Positions 55,661 to 64,000 of a stretch of 64,000 nucleotides of DNA are shown piece by piece (position 1 is the first letter of the stretch; every line of letters starts with the position of its first letter). The stretch is taken from contig JAFRCE010000018.1 of assembly GCA_017404505.1 (NCBI GenBank), forward strand, positions 88,781-152,780. The letters run 5' to 3'. The stretch is from Solobacterium sp. (lineage in GTDB: Bacteria > Bacillota_I > Bacilli_A > Erysipelotrichales > Erysipelotrichaceae). Under the pieces are notes generated by a model, which was not told where the DNA came from, did no database searches, and saw nothing but the letters and a program-made list of their open reading frames with translations. The position numbers and the translations under genes were made by a program.

Positions 55661-56728
55661 ATGAACGTAAAGAAAATCAGTACAGGTATACTGGCCGTCG
55701 CACTGCTGGCAGGCTGCGCCGGTTCTTCAGGAGCACAGACAGCTGAAGTATCCAAGGAATTCGACACACTGCGTTTCCAGTTTGTTCCGTCCAGAGACCC
55801 GGGCGAAATCATCGCCGGCACATCTGAACTCGGACAGCTCGTTATTGATGAAATGGCAAGCCGCGGCTACACGATCGGTAAAGTAGACATTACTGTTTCC
55901 GATTCCTATGAAGCAGCCGGTGAATCTCTGGCTGCCGGTTCCATCGATGTCGCATGGCTGCCGGGCGGCACATATGCTCTCTATTCCGATGAAACCAATG
56001 TCATTCTGACAGCTACACGTAACGGTCTCTCCAACGACTCCGAAAATCCGGCTGACTGGAATGGCCAGGCAAACGCCACTCAGAAGAACGGCCCGCAGGT
56101 CACCTACTACCGTTCTCTGATCTACGCAACACCGACTCCGTACGGAAAAGAACTCGCTGCCAAGGTCAATGCCGGTGAAGAACTGACATGGGATGACCTC
56201 AACAAGGCAAAGTGGGCTGTCATGAACGTTTCCAGCTCTGCCGGTTACATCTATCCGACAATGTGGCTGAACGAAAAGTATGGCAAGAAGATCACAGATC
56301 TGGCCAACGTCACAACCCTCGACGGCTACATGGCTGCTTTCCAGCAGGCTGCTGCTGAACAGATCGACGTCATCGTCTGCTATGCTGACGGACGTAACGA
56401 CTACGAAGGTTCCTGGAATCTTCCGGCTGACCAGCAGGATGCCACAGGCCATCAGGGCCTCGGCCGTGTCAACGGCGGTTCCATCTGGGACGAACTGAAT
56501 GTTATCGGTGTCACAGAAGGTATCTACAACGACACAGTCGCTGTCACAAAAGCCAACAAGGACATCTATAATGACGAATTCATCACTGCACTGCAGGATT
56601 CTCTGATCGCCATTGCCAACACAGACAAGGGCAAGGAAATCTTCGCCATCTACTCCCACACCGGCTATGCCAAGGCTACCGATGCGGACTATGACGGCGC
56701 ACGTGCGGCTCTTGATGCAGTCAAGTAA
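55661..56728 (+). CDS. phnD: Phosphonate-type ABC transporter substrate-binding lipoprotein
   Basis: 355 residues from ATG 55661 (AGGAGG 6 bases upstream). Lipobox LLAGC near residue 19; the mature part has the PhnD-like pattern LRFQFVPSRDPGEI, GSIDVAWLPGGTYALY, SSSAGYIYPTMWL and a late SHTGYAKATDADYDG. Family members bind phosphonates, phosphite, phosphate or other small anions; the ligand here is unknown. A strong terminator follows, so the binding protein can be made in excess of the rest of the operon. Confidence 0.93.
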   Translation: MNVKKISTGILAVALLAGCAGSSGAQTAEVSKEFDTLRFQFVPSRDPGEIIAGTSELGQLVIDEMASRGYTIGKVDITVSDSYEAAGESLAAGSIDVAWLPGGTYALYSDETNVILTATRNGLSNDSENPADWNGQANATQKNGPQVTYYRSLIYATPTPYGKELAAKVNAGEELTWDDLNKAKWAVMNVSSSAGYIYPTMWLNEKYGKKITDLANVTTLDGYMAAFQQAAAEQIDVIVCYADGRNDYEGSWNLPADQQDATGHQGLGRVNGGSIWDELNVIGVTEGIYNDTVAVTKANKDIYNDEFITALQDSLIAIANTDKGKEIFAIYSHTGYAKATDADYDGARAALDAVK

Positions 56729-56751
56729 TCTGTCTTACGACTGATTCACAT

Positions 56752-56791
56752 ACAGAGCAGCTTCTGAAAACGAAAGCTGCTCTGTTTTTTC
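56752..56791 (+). terminator. Terminator between phnD and phnC
   Basis: Twelve-pair stem (56752-56763 with 56774-56785) followed by TTTTTTC. It is likely partly read through, giving more PhnD than transporter. Confidence 0.85.
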
Positions 56792-56847
56792 TTAAAAATT
56801 CACCTGCTTTTCCGTTACAATAAAAAAGATAAAGGGGAACCAAGAAT

Positions 56848-57630
56848 ATGATTGAATTCAAAGATGTATCGAAGACGTATCCCAATGGTACAAAAGGTCT
56901 GCAGCATGTCAATCTGCAGATCGAACAGGGTGAATTCGTGGCCATCATCGGTCTTTCCGGTGCCGGCAAATCCACTCTGATCCGTACGATCAACCGCATG
57001 ATCGACATCACCGAAGGTCAGCTGACGGTAGACGGCACGGATGTCATGACCCTGAAAGGAAGTTCGCTGCGGAAATTCCGCCGCAAGATCGGCATGATCT
57101 TCCAGAGTTTCAATCTGGTTTCCAGATCGACTGTCATTAAAAACGTGCTTTCCAGCAACGTACCGGACATGCCGTGGTACAAGGTGTTCCTCGGCATCTA
57201 CTCCAAAGAGCAGAAGATCAAGGCTCTGGAAGCCCTGGACAAGGTCAATATTCTCGACAAGGCATATCACCGCTGCGACGAGCTTTCCGGCGGTCAGATG
57301 CAGCGTGTCGCCCTGGCCCGCACCCTGGCCCAGAACCCGTCCATTATCCTCGCCGACGAACCGGTCGCTTCCCTGGACCCGATCATGGCTGACGTCGTCA
57401 TGAGCGACTTCGCCAAGATCAACAAGGAAATGAACATCACCATCCTGCTGAATATCCACCATGTCGACCTGGCACTGAAATACGCCACCCGTGTCATCGG
57501 TGTCAGAGCCGGTCAGATCGTTTACGACGGTCCGGCGGATCAGGTCACCCAGGATGTCCTCGACCAGGTATACAACGGCAAGGCAGTTCCGAAGTCCACA
57601 GATATTCAGACCGAGGCAGAGGTGGCTTAA
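56848..57630 (+). CDS. phnC: Phosphonate-type ABC transporter ATP-binding protein
   Basis: 260 residues. Walker A GLSGAGKST, signature LSGGQMQRVALARTL, Walker B IILADEPVASLDP, and the PhnC-type spacing with FQSFNLVSRSTVIKNVL. GGGGAACC upstream as a weak ribosome site. It stops immediately before phnE. Confidence 0.95.
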   Translation: MIEFKDVSKTYPNGTKGLQHVNLQIEQGEFVAIIGLSGAGKSTLIRTINRMIDITEGQLTVDGTDVMTLKGSSLRKFRRKIGMIFQSFNLVSRSTVIKNVLSSNVPDMPWYKVFLGIYSKEQKIKALEALDKVNILDKAYHRCDELSGGQMQRVALARTLAQNPSIILADEPVASLDPIMADVVMSDFAKINKEMNITILLNIHHVDLALKYATRVIGVRAGQIVYDGPADQVTQDVLDQVYNGKAVPKSTDIQTEAEVA

Positions 57631-58476
57631 ATGAGCACGGCCAAAATCAAGAAACCCCCTCTTTTCGACCGGGTGTTCAAACCGGAACACATCGTTCTCG
57701 AAAACGGGCACAGCGTGGACAGACCGCGCAGCCGGATGCCGCTGATTCTCGGCTCGCTGCTGGTCGTCATCGTCATCTCGCTGAAGATGACCGGCTTTGA
57801 TTTCTCGGTCATCATCAACCGCGCGCGGGAACTGACCGTCATTCTCGGCCAGATCTTCCAGCCGAATTTCAGTTATTTCCCGAATATTGTCAGACCGCTG
57901 GTCGAAACCATCAAGATGTCGATCCTCGGTACCGTCATCGGCTGTCTGATCGGTCTGCCGCTGGCCATTCTGGCATCCAGCAATATCAATCACCATAAAC
58001 CGTCTCTGCTGGCGATCCGCTTCATCCTTTCCATCATGCGTTCCGTTCCGACCCTGATCTATGCCTCCGTGCTGGCTCTCGTGTTCGGTCTCGGTACCTT
58101 CGCGGGCACCCTGGCGATCACCATCTTCACGGTCGGTATCGTCGCCAAGATGCTGTATGAAAGCATTGAAACGATCGACATGAAACCGTATGAGGCGATG
58201 ATTTCCTTCGGCGCCACGACCCTGCAGGCCTTCTGGACGGCATGCATGCCGCAGATCCTGCCGACCTATGTCGATGACTGCCTGTACTGCTTCGAACTGA
58301 ACGTCCGCGCATCGTCCATTCTCGGTTACGTCGGTGCCGGCGGTCTCGGTGTGCTGATCCGAGAGCGCACCGGCTTACGCGCCTATAACGACCTCGGCAT
58401 GGTTCTTCTGATCCTGTTCCTGGTCGTCCTCGTCATTGACTTTGTGAACGACTACATCCGTTCCAAGATTTCGTAA
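57631..58476 (+). CDS. phnE: Phosphonate-type ABC transporter permease (first)
   Basis: 281 residues. ATG directly follows the phnC stop with GAGGTGG upstream. About six hydrophobic helices; the permease EAA-like loop is in YEAMISFGATTLQAFWTACMPQ (positions about 188-209 condensed). GYVGAGGLGVLIRE near the end is typical of PhnE. Confidence 0.93.
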   Translation: MSTAKIKKPPLFDRVFKPEHIVLENGHSVDRPRSRMPLILGSLLVVIVISLKMTGFDFSVIINRARELTVILGQIFQPNFSYFPNIVRPLVETIKMSILGTVIGCLIGLPLAILASSNINHHKPSLLAIRFILSIMRSVPTLIYASVLALVFGLGTFAGTLAITIFTVGIVAKMLYESIETIDMKPYEAMISFGATTLQAFWTACMPQILPTYVDDCLYCFELNVRASSILGYVGAGGLGVLIRERTGLRAYNDLGMVLLILFLVVLVIDFVNDYIRSKIS

Positions 58477-58486
58477 GGAGGAAGCC

Positions 58487-59296
58487 ATGACTGTATTAGA
58501 ACAATTACAGGCGGAACCGAAGAATCTCTGGAAACGGATCGTTCTCTTCATCGTTCTGCTGGCGGTCGTTGCCTGGGGCAGCGACTCCGTATCCTATCAG
58601 GGTATCGGCGAACAGGGCTCCATCGTCGCTTCCGGTATCCTGCACGGTATCTTTCACCCCAATCCCGAACTGCTGTTCAATCTCACCGACGGCGGTGTTC
58701 CCTATCTGGTTCTGCAAACGATCGCGATCGCGATCCTCGGTACCATCTTCGGCGCCATTCTGGCGATCCCCGTCAGTTTCCTGGCCTCGACGAACATCGT
58801 TCCCAAGTGGGTCGCATATATCTTCCGGGCTCTCATCCTGCTGATCCGCACCATTCCTTCCATGGTATGGGCACTGGTATGGATCCGTGTCACCGGACCG
58901 GGCGCCTTCTGCGGTGTCGTCACCCAGTCGGTCTGCTCGATCGGCATGATCTCGAAGATGTACATCACCGCGATCGAAGATCTTGACACCGGCATTCTCG
59001 AGTCACTTGACGCCGCCGGCTGCAATACCTTCCAGAAGATCCGCGTCGGTATCATGCCGCAGCTGAGCGCCAGTTTCGTCTCAACGGCGATCTATCGTTT
59101 CGATATCAACCTGAAAGACGCGACCACCCTCGGTATCGTCGGTGCCGGCGGTATCGGTTCACCGCTCGTTCAGTCCATCACTTACAGCCGCTGGTCCAAC
59201 GTCGGTGCCTTCCTCTGGGCGCTGATCCTGCTGGTGCTGATCATCGAATACGTATCGACCCGTATCCGCAGCACCCTGGCACGAGGCCGTCAGTAA
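58487..59296 (+). CDS. phnE: Phosphonate-type ABC transporter permease (second)
   Basis: 269 residues, a diverged relative of the preceding permease (same LDAAGCNTFQKIRVGIMPQ and GIVGAGGIGSPLVQ landmarks). Two PhnE genes in tandem are common and form a heterodimer. AAGGAGG precedes the ATG. Its TAA overlaps the next start (TAATG). Confidence 0.93.
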   Translation: MTVLEQLQAEPKNLWKRIVLFIVLLAVVAWGSDSVSYQGIGEQGSIVASGILHGIFHPNPELLFNLTDGGVPYLVLQTIAIAILGTIFGAILAIPVSFLASTNIVPKWVAYIFRALILLIRTIPSMVWALVWIRVTGPGAFCGVVTQSVCSIGMISKMYITAIEDLDTGILESLDAAGCNTFQKIRVGIMPQLSASFVSTAIYRFDINLKDATTLGIVGAGGIGSPLVQSITYSRWSNVGAFLWALILLVLIIEYVSTRIRSTLARGRQ

Positions 59297-60807
59297 TGGA
59301 ACGGATCCGTCTGATCGCCACCTCGGACATCCATGGCGTCGTATTCCCCTGGAGCTACGCCGACGGACGAAAACGGAATTCCGGTCTCGCGAGGATCCGC
59401 AATCTTGTCCGCGTCATGGATGACGACAACACCGTCGTCATTGATAACGGCGATACCCTGCAGGGATCGCCTCTGTCCTTTTACCACTACGCGAAGCAGC
59501 CGCAGGATGTCTCGCCCGTCACGAAAGCCATGAATCTGATCGCTTATGATTATGTCAATCTCGGCAACCATGACTTCGACTACGGCGCGGATGCCCTCTT
59601 CTGCCATCTTGATAACTGCAGCGGCACCTGCCTGACCGCTAATGTCCTCTATGAAGGAAAACCGGTCGGCAAACGCTATGAGATACGTGAATTTGACAAT
59701 GTGAGAATCGCCTTTTTCGCGATAACCACCCACTTCACGCCAAACTGGGAAAGTCCCGAGAACGTGCGCGGCTTCACCTTTCTGGATGCCTTTGAAACAG
59801 CGAAGGATATCGTCGCTGAGATCAGGGAGAAAGAAAAACCGGATTATATCGTCTGCATCTATCACGGTTCCTTCGAACGCGATCTGGCCAGCGGCATGCC
59901 GCTGATGGAAGATACCGGCGAGAACCAGGGATACAGGATGCTGAAGGAAATCGAAGGCATCGACATCATGATCAGCGGCCACCAGCATCTCTCGCTCAAC
60001 ACGAAAGCGTTCGGTGCGACAGTCGTTCAGGTATTGGACAGCGCCCGTCAGGTGGCTGTCATCGACATCGACGAAGGCGGCATTGAAGCGTGGATCGAAC
60101 CGGTGCTGGAAGCGCCGGACGACGAGCTGATGGAAATGCTGTACGACGAGGAAAACCGCTGCCAGGAATGGCTGGATCAGCCGCTTGGCACCTGTGACAA
60201 CGACATGACGGTAACCGACGAGTTCGAAGGCCGCCTCCACAAGTCACAGGTCATCACCTTCCTCAACAAGGTACAGCGCGACGTCACCGGTGCCGATCTG
60301 GCCGCCAACGCTCTCTTTCTCGGAGCCATCGGTTTCGGCCATACCATCACGATGCGCGATCTGGTCAGCACCTACGTCTTCCCGAACACACTGTGTGTCA
60401 AGAAGATCAACGGTCGTATCCTGAAGGAATACCTGGAGAAATGCGCCGAATTCTGGGACGTCGAAAACGGAAAGATCACCGTCTCACCGGCCTTCGAGAT
60501 TCCCGTACCGCTCTATTTCAACTATGACATGGTGGATGGCGTCGAATATACCATCAAGGTCTCCAACCCGGTTGGTGAACGGATCGTCTCACTGACCCGA
60601 AACGGCGTTCCCGTCAGGGACGAGGACACCTTCACCTTCTGCATCAACAACTACCGGGCGGCCGGAGGCGGCGGCTTCAATATGATCAAGGACATCCCCG
60701 ATATCTATCAGGGACAGACCAGTATGGTTGAAATTCTGGCTTCCTATATCATGGAACATCAGAACGTCAGCTTTGAAGAACAGAACAACATACAGGTAAT
60801 CATCTAG
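59296..60807 (+). CDS. Cytoplasmic metallophosphatase of the 5'-nucleotidase family
   Basis: 503 residues. Calcineurin-like motifs TSDIHG, NGDTLQGSP, GNHDFDYG, YHGSFERD and SGHQHLS coordinate two metals; the C-terminal half is the 5'-nucleotidase substrate domain (FNNYRAAGGGGF-like, here CINNYRAAGGGGFNM). There is no signal peptide, unlike UshA-type enzymes, so it should act inside the cell on what the PhnCDEE transporter brings in, for example a nucleotide or other phosphomonoester. Coupled to phnE by TAATG. Confidence 0.9.
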   Translation: MERIRLIATSDIHGVVFPWSYADGRKRNSGLARIRNLVRVMDDDNTVVIDNGDTLQGSPLSFYHYAKQPQDVSPVTKAMNLIAYDYVNLGNHDFDYGADALFCHLDNCSGTCLTANVLYEGKPVGKRYEIREFDNVRIAFFAITTHFTPNWESPENVRGFTFLDAFETAKDIVAEIREKEKPDYIVCIYHGSFERDLASGMPLMEDTGENQGYRMLKEIEGIDIMISGHQHLSLNTKAFGATVVQVLDSARQVAVIDIDEGGIEAWIEPVLEAPDDELMEMLYDEENRCQEWLDQPLGTCDNDMTVTDEFEGRLHKSQVITFLNKVQRDVTGADLAANALFLGAIGFGHTITMRDLVSTYVFPNTLCVKKINGRILKEYLEKCAEFWDVENGKITVSPAFEIPVPLYFNYDMVDGVEYTIKVSNPVGERIVSLTRNGVPVRDEDTFTFCINNYRAAGGGGFNMIKDIPDIYQGQTSMVEILASYIMEHQNVSFEEQNNIQVII

Positions 60808-60822
60808 GAAAGAAGGAAAAAC

Positions 60823-61797
60823 ATGGATCAAGTATTCAATACCATACTGCTGGTAGCCCTGCCTGCTTCCGGCAAATCTGAAGTCAGAAACTTCATGGCC
60901 AATATCGAGCCGGAACGTCTCCAGAAGGAATTCCATATCGGTGCCAATCTGCAGCTGGATGACTTCCCCTATGTGCATATGATGCGGCGTATCGACGAAG
61001 AACTGGAAAAGCTCAACGAAGAGCGCGTCTACTATCCCGACAACGATCACCCGTTCTTCGACGGCCGTGACTGGGGCACCCTGTGCAACCTGCTCAACGA
61101 AGACTACAAGGACATGAAAAACCGCACGATCGTCAAGCCGGAAAGCGCCGCCCAGTTCCTGATGGAGCGCATTGACCGGGCTTCCCTGGCAGTAGGTCTT
61201 GCGCCCCGCTGCAGTCTGCTGCGAAACGGCGCCCGCGAAATCATCTGCGAAAAGCTGGAAGAAGAAGCCCGCGCCATGCTGGATGCCAAACACGCCCAGT
61301 ACCCGGATTCGTTTGAAAACAAGACGATCATTATCGAATGCGCAAGAGGCGGTCCGGACGGCAGTGCCATGCCGCTGACCGGTGCCTTCGGCTATCAGTA
61401 TTCCTTCCCGCAGTTCTGTCCCGAGATCCTCGAGAACGCCGTGATCCTCTATATCTGGGTCACACCGGAAGAAAGCCGCCGTAAGAACTTCGCGAGAGCC
61501 AATCCGGACGATCCAGGTTCCAACCTCTTCCACGGCGTGCCGCTGCCGGTCATGCTGGGCGACTACGGCTGTGACGACATGGAATACCTGATGGAACACA
61601 CCACGGTCGAAGACACCATTACCGTCAAGGCCTATGGCAGAACCTATCATCTGCCGATCGGCGTCTTTGACAACCGGGAAGACAAAACGACCTTCCTCAG
61701 AGCCAACAAGGCGCTCTGGGACAAAGCCAGAGTTGACGATGTCACCCAGGCCATCCGCACCGCCACTGACACGATGTGGAGAAACTATAAAAGATAA
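60823..61797 (+). CDS. P-loop kinase-like protein of the phn operon
   Basis: 324 residues. LLVALPASGKSEVRNFM is a Walker A of the kinase type (AxPxSGKS). Later landmarks are FENKTIIIECARGGPDGS, a possible Walker B strand, and WVTPEESRRKNFARANPDDPGS, with several Arg as in a lid. AAGGA precedes the ATG and a terminator follows. I do not recognise a named family. Position as the last gene of a transporter-phosphatase operon suggests phosphorylation of the imported compound or of its product; this is inference. Confidence 0.8.
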   Translation: MDQVFNTILLVALPASGKSEVRNFMANIEPERLQKEFHIGANLQLDDFPYVHMMRRIDEELEKLNEERVYYPDNDHPFFDGRDWGTLCNLLNEDYKDMKNRTIVKPESAAQFLMERIDRASLAVGLAPRCSLLRNGAREIICEKLEEEARAMLDAKHAQYPDSFENKTIIIECARGGPDGSAMPLTGAFGYQYSFPQFCPEILENAVILYIWVTPEESRRKNFARANPDDPGSNLFHGVPLPVMLGDYGCDDMEYLMEHTTVEDTITVKAYGRTYHLPIGVFDNREDKTTFLRANKALWDKARVDDVTQAIRTATDTMWRNYKR

Positions 61798-61799
61798 CG

Positions 61800-61831
61800 A
61801 AAAGACTGCAGTTTAAACTGCAGTTGTTTTC
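61800..61831 (+). terminator. Terminator of the phn operon
   Basis: A 20-base palindrome ACTGCAGTTTAAACTGCAGT at 61805-61824 followed by TGTTTTC. Short T run, but the stem is strong. Confidence 0.75.
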
Positions 61832-61843
61832 TGCATGCATGTA

Positions 61844-61871
61844 TTGATTACCTGTAGAGCAATGATATGAT
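61844..61871 (+). promoter_or_regulatory. Promoter of the second leader-like small protein
   Basis: TTGATT (61844-61849), 16-base spacer, TATGAT (61866-61871) with TGA extension. Confidence 0.7.
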
Positions 61872-61910
61872 CTAATGCTGAAGATAACGCAGCAGAAAAG
61901 GAGAAATCAT

Positions 61911-62210
61911 ATGGCTGAAAAAATCGAACTCACAGAGGAGCAGATCGCCAGAATCAGCGCCGGAACGTCCGGTGAATCCGTGGATCTGATGCTTGCTCTC
62001 GCCGCCGAGGAATACGGACCATATATCAAAGTCAACGAAAACAGAAATGATCTCCTCGATATCGAAGGAATGCAGGAATTCTTCGCTTCCAGGGGATACA
62101 AGTTCATTCCCGCCTTCGGCGATCAGGAACTGAACCTGTTCATCGCACCGGATGGTCTTCCGTACGGCAACGATTACATCATCCATCTTCTCAGAAACGG
62201 AGGGCTCTGA
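61911..62210 (+). CDS. Small protein with RiPP-leader-like N-terminus
   Basis: 99 residues from ATG 61911 (AAAGGAG 7 bases upstream). The N-terminus reads LTEEQIARISAG, close to the leader pattern L-S-x-E-E-L-x-x-I-x-G-G/A, ending at residue 18. The rest (TSGESVDLMLALAAEEYGPY and onward) is acidic with Gly and aromatic residues, with no Cys. No modifying enzyme or exporter is adjacent. It may be an exported small protein or an ordinary helical protein. Confidence 0.65.
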   Translation: MAEKIELTEEQIARISAGTSGESVDLMLALAAEEYGPYIKVNENRNDLLDIEGMQEFFASRGYKFIPAFGDQELNLFIAPDGLPYGNDYIIHLLRNGGL

Positions 62211-62235
62211 GCCCGTATCCGAACACAAAAAACAG

Positions 62236-62273
62236 AAGGCAGTTTCATCTTCAGCAGATGATACTGCCTTTTT
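62236..62273. terminator. Bidirectional terminator
   Basis: Fourteen-pair stem (62236-62249 with 62257-62270, one mismatch, loop TTCAGCA) followed by TTTTT on the plus strand and by a T-rich run on the minus strand, for the convergent Sel1-repeat gene. Confidence 0.85.
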
Positions 62274-62277
62274 CATA

Positions 62278-63105
62278 TCAGCAGACGGGAAACACTTCAC
62301 CTTCCTGATCCAGCATCTGCCGGCAGCGGGCAGCCACCCGCATCGCCCAGTCCACACCCTGTCTGGCAAACGGCGCATGGCCGGCTTCTCTTTTGCGGAA
62401 ATCGTACTCCGCCCGCTGGGCCCAGAACAGTGCGGTCAGCAGATCTTTTTCACAGCCTGTGCCGTTCATGTAACATTCCGCGTAACGGACATAGACGTCA
62501 GCATCGTATTCGGCGGCCGCTTCCCTGTCGCTGTTGATGACATCAATGCAATGGCTGTAGATGCAGTACGCTTCCCTTTCGTTTTTTCTGACATAATAAC
62601 CGTTTTTATACATGTCGGCGATTTTATACAGGGATGTCACCCGGCCGGTGAAGGCGCCTTTCGCAAAGCATTCGTACGCTTTCTGATAATCCACTTCGCA
62701 GTCGCGGCCGTAATAATAACAATAGCCCAGATTCTCAACCGCCTGTTCGTCACCGGTTTCCGCGGCGATCTCGTACAGTTCTCTTGCTTTCTGATAAGAC
62801 TGCTCACCGATCTGGCCGGTATAGTACAGGGCGCCCAGATTGCACGCGGCGATTCCGCTGCCCTCGCGGATTCCCTGCTGCAGAATGCCTTCGACAAGTT
62901 CCCGGACTTCCGCCGGCATCGGATCTTTCTGAATATACGCGAAGATATTGTTCGGGAAATCCAGGACATCAGCTTCCGGATTTCGTTCTACATAGGTGAT
63001 GCCGTCCCTTGCCCAGTTCCTGTATGCCGCCGGGATATCTTTCTTCAGCAGCTTTTTCAGTTCGCTGATCACCGACGCGACCGTGTATCTGACCTGTGTA
63101 TTCAT
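62278..63105 (-). CDS. Sel1-repeat protein
   Basis: 275 residues from ATG 63105 (AGGGAG 9 bases upstream; the frame extends to GTG 63126). From about residue 85 there are Sel1-like repeats: ACNLGALYYTGQIG, AVENLGYCYYYGRDCEVDYQKAYE, LYKIADMYKNGYY, and a Cys-rich fourth. The N-terminal helical domain is unrecognised. Sel1 repeats bind peptides or proteins in signalling. No partner identified. Confidence 0.85.
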   Translation of the reverse strand: MNTQVRYTVASVISELKKLLKKDIPAAYRNWARDGITYVERNPEADVLDFPNNIFAYIQKDPMPAEVRELVEGILQQGIREGSGIAACNLGALYYTGQIGEQSYQKARELYEIAAETGDEQAVENLGYCYYYGRDCEVDYQKAYECFAKGAFTGRVTSLYKIADMYKNGYYVRKNEREAYCIYSHCIDVINSDREAAAEYDADVYVRYAECYMNGTGCEKDLLTALFWAQRAEYDFRKREAGHAPFARQGVDWAMRVAARCRQMLDQEGEVFPVC

Positions 63106-63173
63106 GTGCTTTCTCCCTTCTCTCACATGGCAATTCTATAAACACGCACATACAAAAAAGACGACAGTGAAGG

Positions 63174-63201
63174 TTGAAGTATCAGATACACTTTATAGAA
63201 T
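63174..63201 (+). promoter_or_regulatory. Promoter of the GNAT gene
   Basis: TTGAAG (63174-63179), 16-base spacer, TAGAAT (63196-63201). A palindrome GTATC-A-GATAC (63179-63189) abuts the -35. Confidence 0.65.
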
Positions 63202-63233
63202 CATATGTATAAAACACCAGGAAAGGATACAGT

Positions 63234-63785
63234 ATGGCTCTTAAGGATTACATTTATGAAAAACCGACGATCGTAACGGAACGGCTTGTCATCCGGCCGA
63301 TGACGGTATCGGATGTGGGCGCCCTCAGAGAATGGATGCCTGATCCGTCAATCTATGAGTATTGGGGAAAAGGCCCCGGCAAAAACGAAAAAGATCCGGC
63401 TCTGTTATTCGTCAGAACAAAGCCGGCAAAAAGCTTTCATCTTGGCATCGCGGAAAAAAGCACGGATAAGGTTATCGGTGACATCTGGGTCTATCTGATT
63501 GAACAGGACAGGATGGCAAAGGTCGCCTTCCGGCTGGCAAAAACGGTTCACGGCCGCGGCTATGGAACGGAAAGCCTTTCCGCCATGACAGCATTCTGCT
63601 TTGAACATACCGAACTGAAACGGCTGTGGACGGAAGTTGATGTCAGGAATATCGCTTCCTGGCGGGTCCTCGAAAAATGCGGTTATCGGAGAGAAGGTCT
63701 GATCCGTCAGAGCCGAATGGTCAATACATGGTGTGACTATTATATTTACGGAATCCTGAATACCGATACAGTGAAACGACTGTAA
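63234..63785 (+). CDS. RimJ/RimL-type GNAT acetyltransferase
   Basis: 183 residues. TERLVIRPMTVSDVGALREWM at the N-terminus condensed at 15-35, acetyl-CoA loop VHGRGYGTESLSAMTAF, and late VDVRNIASWRVLEKCGYRRE, the standard RimJ/RimL pattern. It acetylates N-terminal or amino groups; substrate unknown. AAAGGA precedes the ATG. Confidence 0.92.
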   Translation: MALKDYIYEKPTIVTERLVIRPMTVSDVGALREWMPDPSIYEYWGKGPGKNEKDPALLFVRTKPAKSFHLGIAEKSTDKVIGDIWVYLIEQDRMAKVAFRLAKTVHGRGYGTESLSAMTAFCFEHTELKRLWTEVDVRNIASWRVLEKCGYRREGLIRQSRMVNTWCDYYIYGILNTDTVKRL

Positions 63786-63826
63786 AAACACGCCCGGCGA
63801 TTCTCCGCTGCCCTGCCGTTCCCTTT

Positions 63827-64000
63827 TCAGAAAAGAGAAAGCTGCTCGCTGTCGATCTGATACGCGAGTTCCTTGCCCTCTGAGGAGAGATAAGCGTTCA
63901 GCAGAGCGTCTTCCCGGATCCACGGTTCAATGTCTTTCTGATCAAGGATCAGCGGCATACGGTCATGAATCGGCGCCATGGAGGCGTTGGCGGCTCTTGT
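63827..64000 (-). CDS. SRAP (SOS response-associated) peptidase, C-terminal part
   Basis: The last 57 residues of a minus-strand gene that continues past the window edge. TRAANASMAPIHDRMPLIL and a C-terminal WIREDALLNAYL match the YedK/HMCES family, in which a His and Asn near here support the N-terminal Cys that crosslinks to abasic DNA. The frame stops at TGA 63827-63829. Not previously bounded as an open frame because its start is outside the window. Confidence 0.85.
   Translation of the reverse strand, partial: TRAANASMAPIHDRMPLILDQKDIEPWIREDALLNAYLSSEGKELAYQIDSEQLSLF

Overview
The window looks like a chromosomal segment of a Bacillota (Firmicutes) bacterium, most likely an Erysipelotrichia-type lineage. 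Base composition is fairly GC-rich for the phylum. Genes have strong AGGAGG-type ribosome sites, sigma-A style promoters and many ATGA/TAATG stop-start overlaps. Gene order follows Firmicutes housekeeping clusters (rpsB-tsf-pyrH-frr-uppS-cdsA-dxr-rseP; rplS-lepB-rbgA-rnhB-dprA-topA-trmFO-xer; rpsP-khpA-rimM-trmD). The genus is not resolved. I saw no rRNA, tRNA, CRISPR array, insertion sequence or prophage.

Layout. 0-1.1 kb: a nagA pseudogene with two in-frame TAA stops. 1.2-5.6 kb (minus): an MscS channel and a large membrane-anchored surface protein with a proline heptad stalk. 5.7-21 kb (mostly minus): the rpsB...rseP cluster, interrupted by a large ABC exporter gene and by a block holding a B12/radical-SAM operon, an exopolyphosphatase-like gene, a small membrane protein and gpmA. 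21-24 kb: a PRiA4b-ORF3-like protein and a divergent DisA_N (diadenylate cyclase-like) protein. 23.4-27.9 kb: the pyrCKDFE operon behind a leader that encodes a 36-residue peptide running into an intrinsic terminator. 27.9-35.7 kb: xer-trmFO-topA, dprA-rnhB-rbgA-lepB and rplS.

35.9-44.3 kb is accessory: an acidic protein, a ComB-like phosphatase with a GNAT and a nucleoside phosphorylase, DUF554, a hemolysin III gene divergent from a DUF1836 regulator, a membrane protein, and a glycosyltransferase coupled to an AbrB protein. 44.3-46.2 kb holds trmD-rimM-khpA-rpsP. 46.3-50.9 kb (plus) holds a MoxR-DUF58-membrane protein operon and a TIGR04076/aldo-keto reductase pair. 51-55.4 kb (minus) holds zinc-ribbon proteins, a repeat protein, a small double-glycine-leader-like protein and a family 1 glycosidase. 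55.7-61.8 kb (plus) is a PhnD-C-E-E transporter operon extended by a metallophosphatase and a P-loop kinase-like protein. The end holds another leader-like small protein, a Sel1-repeat protein, a GNAT and the 3' part of an SRAP peptidase gene.

Most regulatory information lies in intergenic regions. The best candidate for an undescribed mechanism is the pyr leader (27715-27903). It resembles the enterobacterial pyrBI attenuator (translated leader, U-rich tract, overlapping terminator) rather than the PyrR system usual in Firmicutes. Other notable points are twin operators between hlyIII and a leaderless DUF1836 gene, perfect dyads overlapping the gpmA and rpsP -35 boxes, and a similar operator-like element shared by two distant promoters. 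All functional calls are from reading motifs and context; nothing was searched against databases.
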